Shown piece after piece: positions 18,518 through 26,899 of a stretch of DNA of 64,000 bases. This DNA comes from Xanthobacter dioxanivorans. Its GTDB lineage: Bacteria; Pseudomonadota; Alphaproteobacteria; Rhizobiales; Xanthobacteraceae. The stretch lies in contig NZ_CP063362.1 in NCBI RefSeq assembly GCF_016807805.1, positions 744,001-808,000 on the forward strand. The letters are read 5' to 3'. The translations under genes were made by a program, and so were the position numbers. Under the pieces are notes generated by a model. The model ran no database searches and was not told the origin of the DNA. It saw nothing but the letters and a program-made list of their open reading frames with translations. Every line of letters starts with the position of its first letter. The stretch's first letter is position 1.

Positions 18518-18692
18518 GGCGCGTCCCGGACCAGCGACGGCGGAGCCGAAGCGCCGAGCCGGGACCCAGTGAAAACCCCTGCGCAGCAGGCAAAAGCGCT
18601 GCGCGCCTTTGCAGGGTGAAGCGCCTTCGGCGGACTTTCGCGCTGGGCCCCGGCTCTCCTTCCGCTTCGCTTCAGTCGGCCGGGGCACGCGG
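18518..18692. repeat. Dispersed palindromic element, family 1, copy A
   Basis: The element fills the gene-free spacer between the solute-binding and permease genes. The left arm runs from GCGTCCCGG to GAGCCGGGACCCAG; the right arm mirrors it as CTGGGCCCCGGCTC ending CCGGGGCACG. The arms are imperfect inverted repeats around a variable core. Related copies are at 48592-48772 and 51866-52033. The element has no coding capacity that I can support. Confidence 0.7.
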
Positions 18693-18726
18693 CGCATCCG
18701 CTTCACCTCACGCTTCACTTGGCGCT

Positions 18727-19770
18727 TCACTTGGCGATCATGTTCTCCGAGAACCACTTGCGCCACTCGGCAGTCTTTTCCGCGCGGAGCTTGTGGTCGA
18801 TGATGATGGTCTCCTTCTCCCACTGCTCGGCGGTGGTGAAGACGCCGGGCAGCTTCGCGGTCTCGGCGGAAACCTTGGCGCCGAGCACGGTAGGCGAGCC
18901 CTTCTTCAGCTCGGCGATCTGGCCCTGCACCTCGGGATCGAGCGCGGTGTTGATGAATTTCTGCGCCAGTTCCTGCTTCTTGGAGCCCTTCATGATCGCC
19001 ATGGTGTCGATGCCGAGCACGCCGCCTTCCTTCGGGATCACCAGCTTGATCGGGACGCCCTGGCCGATCATGTAGTAGGCGTTCATGGACAGCATGATCT
19101 GCACCGGCGTCTCGCCGGTGGCGATGAGCTGCTGCGAGTTGGCATCGTTGGTGTAGAAGGCCTTGAAGTTCGGCTTCAGCGCCAGGAGCTTCTGCTCGCC
19201 CTTCTGCCAGTCCGCCGGCGAGCCGCCCGCCAGCAGCGCCGACACCGCGATGATGTGGCTCGGGTCGAAGTCAGGCGCCGCGAGCATGCCCTTCAGCTCC
19301 GGGTTCCACAGATCGGCCCAGGAGGAGAAGGTGATGGTCTTGGGCGTCAGGTCCGGCCGGTAGCCGATGGTGTAGACATAGGCCCAGGCGCCGATGTGAT
19401 AGGGGCTCACCTTGGCCTGCGGCACCAGCCTGGCGGAGTTGGGGACCTTCGACAGGTCGAGCTCCTCGAACAGGCCGTCCGTGGCGTAGAGCCAGCCCAC
19501 ATGCGCCGTGGTGAAGGTGATGTCGCTCTCCGGCGAACCCTTGGCGAGCTTGGCCTTGTTCAGCCGGTCGATGGTGCCGCCGGTGATGTATTCCACCTCC
19601 ACGCCGGTGTCGGCGGTGAACTTCTTGGCGATGGTCTCGGCGATGAGGTCGCGGAAGCTACCGCCCCACGTGCTCACCACCAGCTTCTCCGCGGCGCTCG
19701 CAGGGACACTCGCGGAACCCGCCGCGAGGGCGGCCAGCGCTACTCCGAGCGCAAGCAGTTTGCCTTTCAT
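18727..19770 (-). CDS. ABC importer extracellular solute-binding protein (PotD/SBP1-like)
   Basis: This 347-residue periplasmic protein starts at ATG 19770, chosen because it follows GAGGAGAACAGGA and begins a proper signal peptide (about residues 1-26, ending ASA). The mature protein opens KLVVSTWGGSF, typical of PotD-like binding proteins, and contains the WADLWNPELKG and GVLGIDTMAIMKG blocks. It captures the substrate for the PotABC-like subunits downstream. Polyamine or a small organic cation is the usual guess, but iron-type relatives exist, so the substrate stays open. Confidence 0.9.
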   Translation of the reverse strand: MKGKLLALGVALAALAAGSASVPASAAEKLVVSTWGGSFRDLIAETIAKKFTADTGVEVEYITGGTIDRLNKAKLAKGSPESDITFTTAHVGWLYATDGLFEELDLSKVPNSARLVPQAKVSPYHIGAWAYVYTIGYRPDLTPKTITFSSWADLWNPELKGMLAAPDFDPSHIIAVSALLAGGSPADWQKGEQKLLALKPNFKAFYTNDANSQQLIATGETPVQIMLSMNAYYMIGQGVPIKLVIPKEGGVLGIDTMAIMKGSKKQELAQKFINTALDPEVQGQIAELKKGSPTVLGAKVSAETAKLPGVFTTAEQWEKETIIIDHKLRAEKTAEWRKWFSENMIAK

Positions 19771-20138
19771 TCCTGTTCTCCTCTGGATCCGCCTTTGCGG
19801 CGGTTGATTATGCTGGCCACATCCGGCACGAGATCTTACGTAAGAATACGTAGAGACGCTCGACAATGAAACAGAAAAGTTGCGATTTTAAAGTATTTTA
19901 GAATAAAATTATCTTTTATTACTCTATTAAGCACAACCACTCCCCGCGCCGATGGCGGCGCGAGGATGAGAAGTCTGCGGCTTCACTGCCGCCATGCCCC
20001 GACTGGCCTGGAGCAGCGACCCGGCCGCGGAGCGGGTCCACCGGTCACGCCGGGGGATGACGGCGTGCGGAACGCGTCACGCACATGATGCGGCGTGCCG
20101 CAAAGATCGGCCCGGCGCACCACAGGCACCCGCCGCGC
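19771..20138. other. Gene-free stretch with AT-rich promoter zone
   Basis: No ORF or RNA gene is supportable. The part at 19860-19935 is markedly AT-rich for this genome (runs such as TTTTAAAGTATTTTAG and AATAAAATTATCTTTTATT) and is probably the promoter and UP region of the importer operon on the minus strand. The remainder is GC-rich spacer before the RidA stop. Confidence 0.5.
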
Positions 20139-20558
20139 TCACGCCCGGTCGGCGGGGATCTCGGCGATGATGTCGATCTCCATCAGGTATTCCGGCTTGG
20201 CGAGGCCCTGGACGATCAGCCCGGTGGAGACCGGATAGACCCCCTTCAGCCACCGGCCGACGACCCGGTAGACCGGCTCGCGATAGGCCCGGTCGGTGAT
20301 GTAGATGACGATCTTCACCACGTCCTCGAGCCTGGCTCCGGCCTCCTCCAGCAGCACCTTGGCGCAGGCCATGGCGTTCTCCGCCTGGGCTGCGGCATCG
20401 CCCACGCCGACGATGTTGCCGTCAAGGTCCATGGCGGTCTGGCCGCGCAGGTAGACGGTGTTGCCGGCGCGGACCGCCATGCACACGTCGTTGTCGAGCT
20501 TCTGCTCGGGATAGGCGTCCTTGGTGTTGAAGGCGCGGATGCGGATGTGTGTGGTCAC
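20139..20558 (-). CDS. RidA/YjgF/UK114 family protein
   Basis: This 139-residue RidA-fold protein has NTVYLRGQTAMDLDGNIVG early, AAAQAENAMACAKVLLEEAGA in the middle and the conserved IDIIAEIP C-terminus. RidA proteins hydrolyse reactive enamine/imine intermediates; subgroup members in catabolic operons act on ring-cleavage or amino-sugar products. I start at GTG 20558, eight bases after an AAGG site; a GTG at 20567 is the alternative. It follows the flavin reductase gene by about 10 bases, so it is probably the last gene of the monooxygenase operon. Confidence 0.87.
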   Translation of the reverse strand: MTTHIRIRAFNTKDAYPEQKLDNDVCMAVRAGNTVYLRGQTAMDLDGNIVGVGDAAAQAENAMACAKVLLEEAGARLEDVVKIVIYITDRAYREPVYRVVGRWLKGVYPVSTGLIVQGLAKPEYLMEIDIIAEIPADRA

Positions 20559-20568
20559 GATGGACACC

Positions 20569-21084
20569 TTATGCGGCGGACAGGCGCCGGTAGGCGCGGT
20601 TGGCGTAGAGGAGCGGCTCGGCGTCGGATTCCACACCATGGACGGCGTGCACCTCGCCCACCACGATGCGGTGGGTGCCATAGGCATGGTGGGCGGCGAG
20701 CCGGCAGTCGAAGCTCATGAGCGCGCCGGCGAGCACGGGCGCGCCGCTGGCCGCCGCGTGCCATTCGGCCGATGCGAACTTGTCGTCGCGGAACCGCGGC
20801 ACCTGGCCGGCGAAGGCATCCGCCACGAGGGACTGGTGGTGGGCGAGCACATTGGCCACGAACACGCCGTTCCGCTCGATCACCGCCAAGGCCGCGCTCT
20901 TCTCGTGGATGCACAGGATGACCGAGGGCGGCTCCATGCACAAAGAGGCGAGGGAGGAGACAGTGATCCCGGCCCGGCCGGCCGGCCCGTCGGTGGTGAT
21001 CACCGCCACGCCGGCCGCCATGCGCCGCATGGCCTTGCGGAAGGCCGCCGCATCAAGCGGGGCAGGACCGTGCGGCCCGCTCAT
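20569..21084 (-). CDS. Flavin reductase (HpaC-like), reductase component
   Basis: This 171-residue NAD(P)H:flavin oxidoreductase has the FMN-reductase-like blocks FRKAMRRMAAGVAVITT, GITVSSLASLCMEPPSV and FVANVLAHHQ. It would supply reduced FAD to the oxygenase encoded just upstream. Its ATG lies inside the oxygenase stop (ATGA overlap of four bases), so the two components are translationally coupled, as expected for a two-component monooxygenase. Confidence 0.92.
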   Translation of the reverse strand: MSGPHGPAPLDAAAFRKAMRRMAAGVAVITTDGPAGRAGITVSSLASLCMEPPSVILCIHEKSAALAVIERNGVFVANVLAHHQSLVADAFAGQVPRFRDDKFASAEWHAAASGAPVLAGALMSFDCRLAAHHAYGTHRIVVGEVHAVHGVESDAEPLLYANRAYRRLSAA

Positions 21085-22535
21085 TTCAGCGACCCCTTGA
21101 CCTTGTCGGACAGGCCCGCGGTCTTGCGCACGAAGTCCAGCGGCCCCTCGAAGTCGAAGCTCTTGTAGACCGCCGCCAGATGGTTGAAGTGCGGCGCCTG
21201 GGCGAACTGCACGAAGGCGAGGCGGTGGCCGGCGTAGTCGGAGGAGACGAGGTCGCGGGCGAAGGCGAGCAGCTTGCGCCGGTCCTCCGATTCCCAGTTG
21301 TCGTTGAGAGTGTAGAACTTCTTCAGCCAGTCCGATGTGCCCTCGGCCTCGAACGCCGCCACGTTGGGGGTGACGCAGATCTGGCCGCCGATCAGCTCGC
21401 GGGTGGCGTGCATCATGGCCGGAAGCTGCGAGCAGGCGAGCACCCGCCCGGCATAGAGGATGGACTGGTTGGGCATCAGCAGCCCCGCCGGGCTCTTCTC
21501 GGCCAGCGCGATGGAGGCGGTGAGGTGGGCGTTGATGCCCTCGCGGTAGACCGCGAGGTCCGCCAGCTTCTCCTGCACCGACTGCAGCTTGTCGAGGCCG
21601 GTCTGCTTGGCGTTCCACAGGGCCGCGCCGATCATCATGTCGGCCACGTAGAGCAGGCGCAGCACATAAGGATAGGCCGAGTAGCGGTGCAGGGTGCCGC
21701 GCACGAACTGGGCCGCCCTGGTGTAGCGGTAGAAGAAGACGTCCTCCCAGGGGATGAGCACGTCGTCGAACACCACCAGCGTGTCCACCTCGTCATAGCG
21801 GTTGGCGAGGGGATAGTCGGCCGGGCTGGTCTTGCCGGCGAAGCCCGAGCGGCAGATGTGCTTCACGCCGGGCGCGCCCATCTTCACGATGCAGCCGAGC
21901 GCGTAGTCGCTCTCCGTCTCGTCGGTCCAGGCACCCACGGTGGGCTTGAGATAGGCCTGGTCCGCATAGGCGGCGGCGGTCTCGTACTTGGCGCCGCGGA
22001 TGATGATGCCGGCGTCCGTCTCCCGGGTGACGTGCACCATCATGTCCGGGTCGCGCTCGGAGATGTGGCGGGAGCGGTCGCCCTTGGGGTCGGTGTTGGC
22101 GGAGACGTGGAAGGGGTCTTCCTCCACCACGCGGCGGATGTGGTTGTCGATGTTGGCGGCGAAGCGCGGATCGATGGCGGCGAGCATGTCGCGCCCGTCC
22201 TGCAGCGACCACATCTCGCCGATGGTCTCGTCGCCGACGCGGGTGACCACGCCGCCCACGTCCTTCAGCAGGATGTCCACGCCCTTGCGCTTGGCGTGCC
22301 AGTGGGCTTCCTCCGTGGGCGGCTGGTGGAAGACGGAATGCACCGCATTCTCTTCCACATAGGTCAGATCGGCGGCGGTGGCCTCCGCATGGTGGAGGTC
22401 GTACATGCGCGCCTTGATGTCGACGATGGGCTTGAAGGCCGCGTGGGTGGTGACATCCTTCACCCGCTCGCCGTCGATCCAGATCTCGCGCCCGTCGCGC
22501 AGGCCCTCCTTGTAGGCGGCACCGGTCCTGATCAT
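21081..22535 (-). CDS. 4-hydroxyphenylacetate 3-hydroxylase family monooxygenase (HpaB/PvcC-like)
   Basis: This 484-residue group D flavin-dependent oxygenase has the family start RTGAAYKEGLRDGREIW, the block ANTDPKGDRS, and FDDVLIPWEDVFFYR near residue 260, which lines the flavin site. It would hydroxylate a phenolic substrate with FADH2 from the coupled reductase. Family members act on 4-hydroxyphenylacetate, chlorophenols, or pyoverdine/pyrrole intermediates, so the substrate is unknown. Control by the divergent LysR-type gene is likely. Confidence 0.9.
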   Translation of the reverse strand: MIRTGAAYKEGLRDGREIWIDGERVKDVTTHAAFKPIVDIKARMYDLHHAEATAADLTYVEENAVHSVFHQPPTEEAHWHAKRKGVDILLKDVGGVVTRVGDETIGEMWSLQDGRDMLAAIDPRFAANIDNHIRRVVEEDPFHVSANTDPKGDRSRHISERDPDMMVHVTRETDAGIIIRGAKYETAAAYADQAYLKPTVGAWTDETESDYALGCIVKMGAPGVKHICRSGFAGKTSPADYPLANRYDEVDTLVVFDDVLIPWEDVFFYRYTRAAQFVRGTLHRYSAYPYVLRLLYVADMMIGAALWNAKQTGLDKLQSVQEKLADLAVYREGINAHLTASIALAEKSPAGLLMPNQSILYAGRVLACSQLPAMMHATRELIGGQICVTPNVAAFEAEGTSDWLKKFYTLNDNWESEDRRKLLAFARDLVSSDYAGHRLAFVQFAQAPHFNHLAAVYKSFDFEGPLDFVRKTAGLSDKVKGSLK

Positions 22536-22604
22536 CGCGCGGCTGCTCCCGAATTGGCCATGCCTAGGATTGATGCAGAGTGTGGGGCCGCGCTTCGGAT
22601 CGAT

Positions 22605-22640
22605 AAAATATTTTCTCTCTGGCGAAAAGATCGGCTTTTC
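22605..22640. promoter_or_regulatory. Candidate LysR operator sites
   Basis: Between the divergent oxygenase and lysR genes lie two short palindromes: AAAATATTTT (22605-22614) and GAAAAG-ATCGG-CTTTTC (22624-22640). AT-rich dyads like these are the usual binding and activation sites of LysR-type regulators. Assignment is by position and symmetry only. Confidence 0.45.
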
Positions 22641-22768
22641 TGATCCATATCAATGCGCCACACTGCCCCCTCACCGGAGCCCCGCCACGTGGTCGAGACC
22701 GCCCCCTCCCCGCCTTTGGAAAAATGCCGCGCGGTCAGCGCGTTGCCGCTAGCGGAGGCCGGGCCGCG

Positions 22769-23707
22769 ATGAATGTCTCGCTGCGCGCGCTGCGCTACGT
22801 GGTGGCTGCGGCCGATTGCGGCAACGTGACGGAGGCGGCGCGCCAGCTCAACGTGTCCCAGCCCTCCATCTCGGCCGCCATCGCCCAGACCGAGGCGGAT
22901 CTCGGCCTGCCGCTGTTCATCCGCCACCACGCGCGCGGCATCTCGCCGACCTCGGCCGGGCAGCGCTACGTGAACGAGGCGCGGCACCTGCTCGCCCATG
23001 CCCGCGACTTCGCCCAGACGGCGGAAGGCCTCGGCGACAGCCTGCGCGGGGAGATCTCGCTGGGCTGCTTCCTCACCATCGCCCCGCGCTTCATGCCGGC
23101 GCTGCTGGCGCGGTTCGCGCAGGCGCAGCCCGGCATCACCATCAAGCTTGAGGAAGGCGACCAGCGCGAGATCATCGACGGCATCCTGTCCGGCCGGCTG
23201 GAGCTTGCCGTCTCCTATGGCTACGCGGTGCCGGAGGAGCTTTCGGGCGAGATCCTCATCGACCTGCCGCCCCTGCTCGTGGTCGCCGCCGACCATCCCC
23301 TCGCCCGGAAAAGCGAGGTCTCGCTGAAGGACGTGGCCGACGAGCCCTTCCTGCTCTACGACCTGCCACACACGCGCGACTACTTCTTCTCCCTGTTCGA
23401 CGCCTGCGGCATCACTCCGCGCATCGCCTACCGCTCGCGTTCCTACGAGCTGATCCGGGGCCTCGTGGGCCAGAAGCGCGGCTACACCCTGCACAACGCC
23501 TCGCCGCGCACCACCATGGCCTATGACGGCAGCCGGGTCGCCGTGCGCCCGCTGAAGGAACGCCTGGCGCCGGTGCGGGTCATGCGCCTGTCGCTGCGCC
23601 GCCAGCCCATGCGCCCGGCGGTGGAGGTATTCGCCCGCTTCCTGTCCGATGCCTTCTCCCCCGGCGGCATGTTCGCCCCCGGTTCCATCGCGCCGGACAG
23701 GGAATAG
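22769..23707 (+). CDS. LysR family transcriptional regulator
   Basis: This 312-residue regulator has an N-terminal winged helix-turn-helix (LRALRYVVAAADCGNVTEAA, then VSQPSISAAIAQTEADLG) and a periplasmic-binding-like effector domain from about residue 90. It is divergent from the two-component monooxygenase operon, the classic arrangement for an activator responding to the pathway substrate. ATG 22769 puts the helix-turn-helix at the normal distance from the start; the longer open frame from 22724 adds no conserved sequence. Confidence 0.93.
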   Translation: MNVSLRALRYVVAAADCGNVTEAARQLNVSQPSISAAIAQTEADLGLPLFIRHHARGISPTSAGQRYVNEARHLLAHARDFAQTAEGLGDSLRGEISLGCFLTIAPRFMPALLARFAQAQPGITIKLEEGDQREIIDGILSGRLELAVSYGYAVPEELSGEILIDLPPLLVVAADHPLARKSEVSLKDVADEPFLLYDLPHTRDYFFSLFDACGITPRIAYRSRSYELIRGLVGQKRGYTLHNASPRTTMAYDGSRVAVRPLKERLAPVRVMRLSLRRQPMRPAVEVFARFLSDAFSPGGMFAPGSIAPDRE

Positions 23708-23829
23708 GAACGGGCCCCGCCGCCGCCCGCGAAAAAAAAACCGGCGCGAAAATGTCGGGGCCGGACGAGCCTGCCGTCCTTGGGAGCATGGCGGCAGCAG
23801 CGGCCCCTGCAGATCGAAGGAGACCGACC

Positions 23830-24267
23830 ATGCGCGTGATGGTGATCGTGAAGGCCACGGCCGACAGCGAAGCGGGCCTGATGCCCTCGGCGGACCTCAT
23901 GGAGGCGATGGGCCGGTTCAACGAAGAGCTGGCCAATGCCGGCATCATTCTGGCCGGCGACGGCCTCAAGCCGTCGGCGCAGGGCAAGCGCGTGGCCTTC
24001 GACGGGCCGGGCCGCATCGTCATGGACGGCCCCTTCGCCGAGACCAAGGAGCTGATCGCCGGCTACTGGCTGTGGGAGGTCAAGGACATGGAGGAAGCCG
24101 TCGCCTGGGTGAAGCGCTGCCCCAACCCCATGCCCGGCCCGAGCGAGATCGAGATCCGCCCCCTCTACGAGATGGCCGACTTCGGCGACGCGGTCACCCC
24201 GGAATCCCTCGCCCCGCACGAGCGGGCGCGCGCCAGGCTGGCGCGCGCCCGGATGGCGGAACGGTGA
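23830..24267 (+). CDS. YciI (YCII-related) family protein
   Basis: This 145-residue ferredoxin-like-fold protein has YCII blocks: VMVIVKATADSEAG at the start, FNEELANAGIILAGDGLKPS, and DGPFAETKELIAGYWLWEVK, the last being the strongest family mark. Proteins of this group are often encoded with ECF sigma factors, but no sigma gene is next door here. The C-terminal tail is Arg/Ala-rich. A strong GAAGGAGACCGACC ribosome site precedes ATG 23830. Confidence 0.88.
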   Translation: MRVMVIVKATADSEAGLMPSADLMEAMGRFNEELANAGIILAGDGLKPSAQGKRVAFDGPGRIVMDGPFAETKELIAGYWLWEVKDMEEAVAWVKRCPNPMPGPSEIEIRPLYEMADFGDAVTPESLAPHERARARLARARMAER

Positions 24268-24304
24268 GGCAGGCGAAGGCGGCTTCCCCCGCCGCCTCCG
24301 CCCT

Positions 24305-25264
24305 TCAATAGCCGCGCCGCGGATCCACCCGGTTGAGCACCGGCTCGCCGGCCTCCAGCCGGCGGATGTTCTCGGCGATCTGGGGGGCGGCGGTCCTGGG
24401 GATGGCGATGGAGGCAAGGTGCGGCGTCACCAGCACGTTGTCCATGCCCCAGAGCGGGCTTTCGGGCGGCAGGGGCTCCACCTCGAACACGTCGAGGGTG
24501 GCCTCGGAAATCTGCCCGGAGCGCAGCGCCGCGATCAGCGCCGCCTCGTCCACCACCGCCCCGCGCGCCACATTGATGAACTTGGCGCCCCTGGGCAGCA
24601 GCGCCAGCCGCTCGGCGTTCAGCAGGCCCCGCGTCTCGCCGGTGAGCGGCAGCATCACCACCAGGATCTCGGTTCCGGAGAGGAAGCCCGGCAACGCCTC
24701 CATGCCGTGGACGCAGGTGACGCCCTCTAGGGTCTTTTCCGTGCGCGACCAGCCGTGCACGTCGAAGCCCTGGTGGGCCAGTTCCACCGCCGCCGCCGCG
24801 CCGAGCTCGCCGAGGCCGAGCACGCCCACCTTGATCTCGTCGGCGACGCGCGGATGCACATAATGCCAGCGCCCCTGCCGCTGCGCCCGCTCGAAGGTGG
24901 GAATCTCGCGGGCGTGGCGCAGCACGCAGAACAGCACGAAGGAGGCCATCATCCGCCCCATGTGGGGGTCCGACAGGCGGGTGATGCGCACGTCCGGCAG
25001 GTCGTCCCGCGCCACCAGCGCATCCACCCCGGCGCCGAGATTGATGACCAGAGCGAGGTTGGGGAAGCGGGCGAAGAAGCCGTGCGGCGGCTTCCAGACG
25101 AGGGCGTAGCGCACCTCGTCCGGATCGCCCTCCACCGCCCCGTCCTCCGGCCGCGCGATGCGCACGTCGAGGCCGGGATGGGCGGCCTCAAGCGCGGCCT
25201 TCCATTCCTCGCCGATGTCGACGGCGCTGTAGAACACCAGTGCTCCGGTGGCTTGCCCGCTCAC
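24305..25264 (-). CDS. D-2-hydroxyacid dehydrogenase (glyoxylate/hydroxypyruvate reductase A-like)
   Basis: This 319-residue NAD(P)-dependent 2-hydroxyacid dehydrogenase has the cofactor motif GLGELG near residue 140, the RGAVVDEAALIAAL block with catalytic Arg upstream, and TPHLASIA carrying the catalytic His. The GhrA-like pattern (no N-terminal ACT domain, VWKPPHGFF early) suggests glyoxylate or hydroxypyruvate reduction. I start at GTG 25264, which overlaps the aroQ stop (GTGA) after a GGAGGG site; ATG 25282 is an alternative inside aroQ. Confidence 0.88.
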   Translation of the reverse strand: MSGQATGALVFYSAVDIGEEWKAALEAAHPGLDVRIARPEDGAVEGDPDEVRYALVWKPPHGFFARFPNLALVINLGAGVDALVARDDLPDVRITRLSDPHMGRMMASFVLFCVLRHAREIPTFERAQRQGRWHYVHPRVADEIKVGVLGLGELGAAAAVELAHQGFDVHGWSRTEKTLEGVTCVHGMEALPGFLSGTEILVVMLPLTGETRGLLNAERLALLPRGAKFINVARGAVVDEAALIAALRSGQISEATLDVFEVEPLPPESPLWGMDNVLVTPHLASIAIPRTAAPQIAENIRRLEAGEPVLNRVDPRRGY

Positions 25265-25719
25265 TTTCCGCCCTCCGCCCACTCGGCGGCGAGCCGGGCC
25301 GCCGCGCTGATGGCGAGTTCGTAGCCGAGCGCGCCCAGTCCCGCCACGATCCCGGTGGCCGCCTTGGACACGTAGGAATGGTGCCGGAACGGCTCGCGCT
25401 TGTAGATGTTGCTCATGTGGGTCTCGATGATCGGCCCGTCGAAGGCGAGGAGCGCGTCGAGGATGGCGATGGAGGTATAGGTCAGCCCCGCCGCGTTGAT
25501 GACGACGGCATCCGCCGCCCCCCGCGCCTCCTGGATCCAGTCCACGATCTCGCCTTCGTGATTCGACTGGCGGAAGTCGAGGCTCACCCCGAGCGAGGCG
25601 GCATGCGCGAGGCAGCGCTCGCGGATGGCCGGAAAGCTCTCGCGCCCATAGGTGCCGGAGGGGTCGAGGCCATAGAGGTTGGCGTTGGGGCCGTTCAGAA
25701 AGAAGAGCGTGAGGGGCAC
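25261..25719 (-). CDS. aroQ: Type II 3-dehydroquinate dehydratase
   Basis: This 152-residue shikimate-pathway enzyme removes water from 3-dehydroquinate. The start is GTG 25719; the protein begins with PLTLFFLNGPNANL and has the catalytic Tyr in the following SGTYGRES segment, NAAGLTYTS in the middle, and ETHMSNIYKREPFRHHSYVS late in the chain. The hinge reads GLDPSGTYG rather than the commoner GTREP-YG form, typical of a distinct subgroup that often sits in catabolic (quinate-type) settings. It is coupled to the hydroxyacid dehydrogenase gene, so the pair may be catabolic rather than aromatic-biosynthetic (inference). Confidence 0.9.
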   Translation of the reverse strand: MPLTLFFLNGPNANLYGLDPSGTYGRESFPAIRERCLAHAASLGVSLDFRQSNHEGEIVDWIQEARGAADAVVINAAGLTYTSIAILDALLAFDGPIIETHMSNIYKREPFRHHSYVSKAATGIVAGLGALGYELAISAAARLAAEWAEGGK

Positions 25720-25894
25720 GGTTGTTGTCCGCTGTGTGGGGGCCGGCCGAGTGTCGGCGCGCCGGGGGAGCCCCGCCAATCGAAAGTTGGGATCACGCGC
25801 ATCGGCTTTTCCGATCCCCGTCGGCGGACCGGGGAACCATGGCGTGATCGTGGCGTTGTGGGGCGGCAAGATCAACTCGCGGTTGGACGGCATC

Positions 25895-26296
25895 ATGTCA
25901 CCTTTCGGCCTCGTGCAGCGGACCGACGACGCTGCGCGCTGCGTTCTCCTGGTGGAGGACGACGCGCTCGTGCGGATGGTGACGGCGGAAGAACTGCGCG
26001 CCGCCGGCCTCACCGTCATCGAGGCCGCCTCGGCGGCGGAAGCCTACGAGGCCATCGTCGCCGGCCTCGCGGTGGACGTGGTGTTCACCGACGTGCGGAC
26101 CGAGGGCGACCTGGACGGCTACGAATTTGCCCGTCGCCTGCGGTCGGAGCATCCGCGCCTGCCCGTGATCATCACCTCGGGCCACATGGACGGCGCGGTG
26201 GCGGGCCTGGTGGCGCCGTTCCTCGCCAAGCCGTACCGGATCGAGATGGTTCTCCAGCTCATCCAGGCGCAGCTCGCGGCCGACGGCGGGCCCTAG
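25895..26296 (+). CDS. Stand-alone response regulator receiver protein
   Basis: This 133-residue CheY-like protein has only a receiver domain: acidic pocket E21-D22-D23 in LLVEDD, phosphoacceptor D66 in VVFTDVRTEG, T94 in ITSG, and K112 in AKPY. All phosphotransfer residues are present. There is no output domain. No kinase gene is adjacent; a second receiver protein lies 139 bases downstream. I chose ATG 25895 because it gives a normal receiver N-terminus. Confidence 0.87.
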   Translation: MSPFGLVQRTDDAARCVLLVEDDALVRMVTAEELRAAGLTVIEAASAAEAYEAIVAGLAVDVVFTDVRTEGDLDGYEFARRLRSEHPRLPVIITSGHMDGAVAGLVAPFLAKPYRIEMVLQLIQAQLAADGGP

Positions 26297-26435
26297 AGTC
26301 CACACGTCCTGGCGGTTCCACCGGAGTGGTTCCACCGCTGAACACGAGAAGAGATCGTTCTGCCGGTCCGGTCGCCCCGCGATCCGGCCCGCCTGTGCCG
26401 TAGCGCGTCAGCCCTCTCGCCCGGAGCCGCACACC

Positions 26436-26837
26436 ATGTCCGAGACCTCCGCCCCTCCCGCCGCCATCCTCATCGTCGACGCCGATATCCTCGTGCGCCA
26501 CGTGATCGCCGACTACCTGCGCGGCTGCGGCTACACGGTGCTCGAGGCAACGAACGGGCGGGAAGCGCAGATCATCCTGGAGGTGGAGGCGGAGCGCGTC
26601 GAGGTGGTGCTCGCCGACGCCGACGCCACGGGCGAGCGGGACGGCTTCGGCCTCGCCCGCTGGCTGCGGGAGGCCTACCCGGCCATCGACGTGGTCCTCG
26701 CCGGCAGCCCGGCCATGGCCGCCGCCCATGCCACCGACCTGTGCGAAGACGGACCGGCGGTGGACAAGCCCTACCAGCCGCAGCAGGTGATGGACCGGAT
26801 CAAGTGGCTGATGGCCCAGCGCGCCCGCCGGACCTGA
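26436..26837 (+). CDS. Degenerate stand-alone receiver protein
   Basis: This 133-residue receiver-only protein is similar in size and layout to its neighbour. It keeps the phosphoacceptor-position Asp (D61 in VLADADATG) and Lys (K111 in VDKPY), but the acidic pair reads D15-A16-D17 and the Thr/Ser position reads Ala in VVLAGSP. It may therefore be poorly phosphorylated or work as a constitutive or competing partner of the upstream receiver (inference). It probably arose by duplication. Confidence 0.83.
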   Translation: MSETSAPPAAILIVDADILVRHVIADYLRGCGYTVLEATNGREAQIILEVEAERVEVVLADADATGERDGFGLARWLREAYPAIDVVLAGSPAMAAAHATDLCEDGPAVDKPYQPQQVMDRIKWLMAQRARRT

Positions 26838-26899
26838 CCCCGGCGCCGGCGCGAACCGCCGCGGCCTCGCTCACCCGCCGGGGCGCGCGGCAGAAGCGG

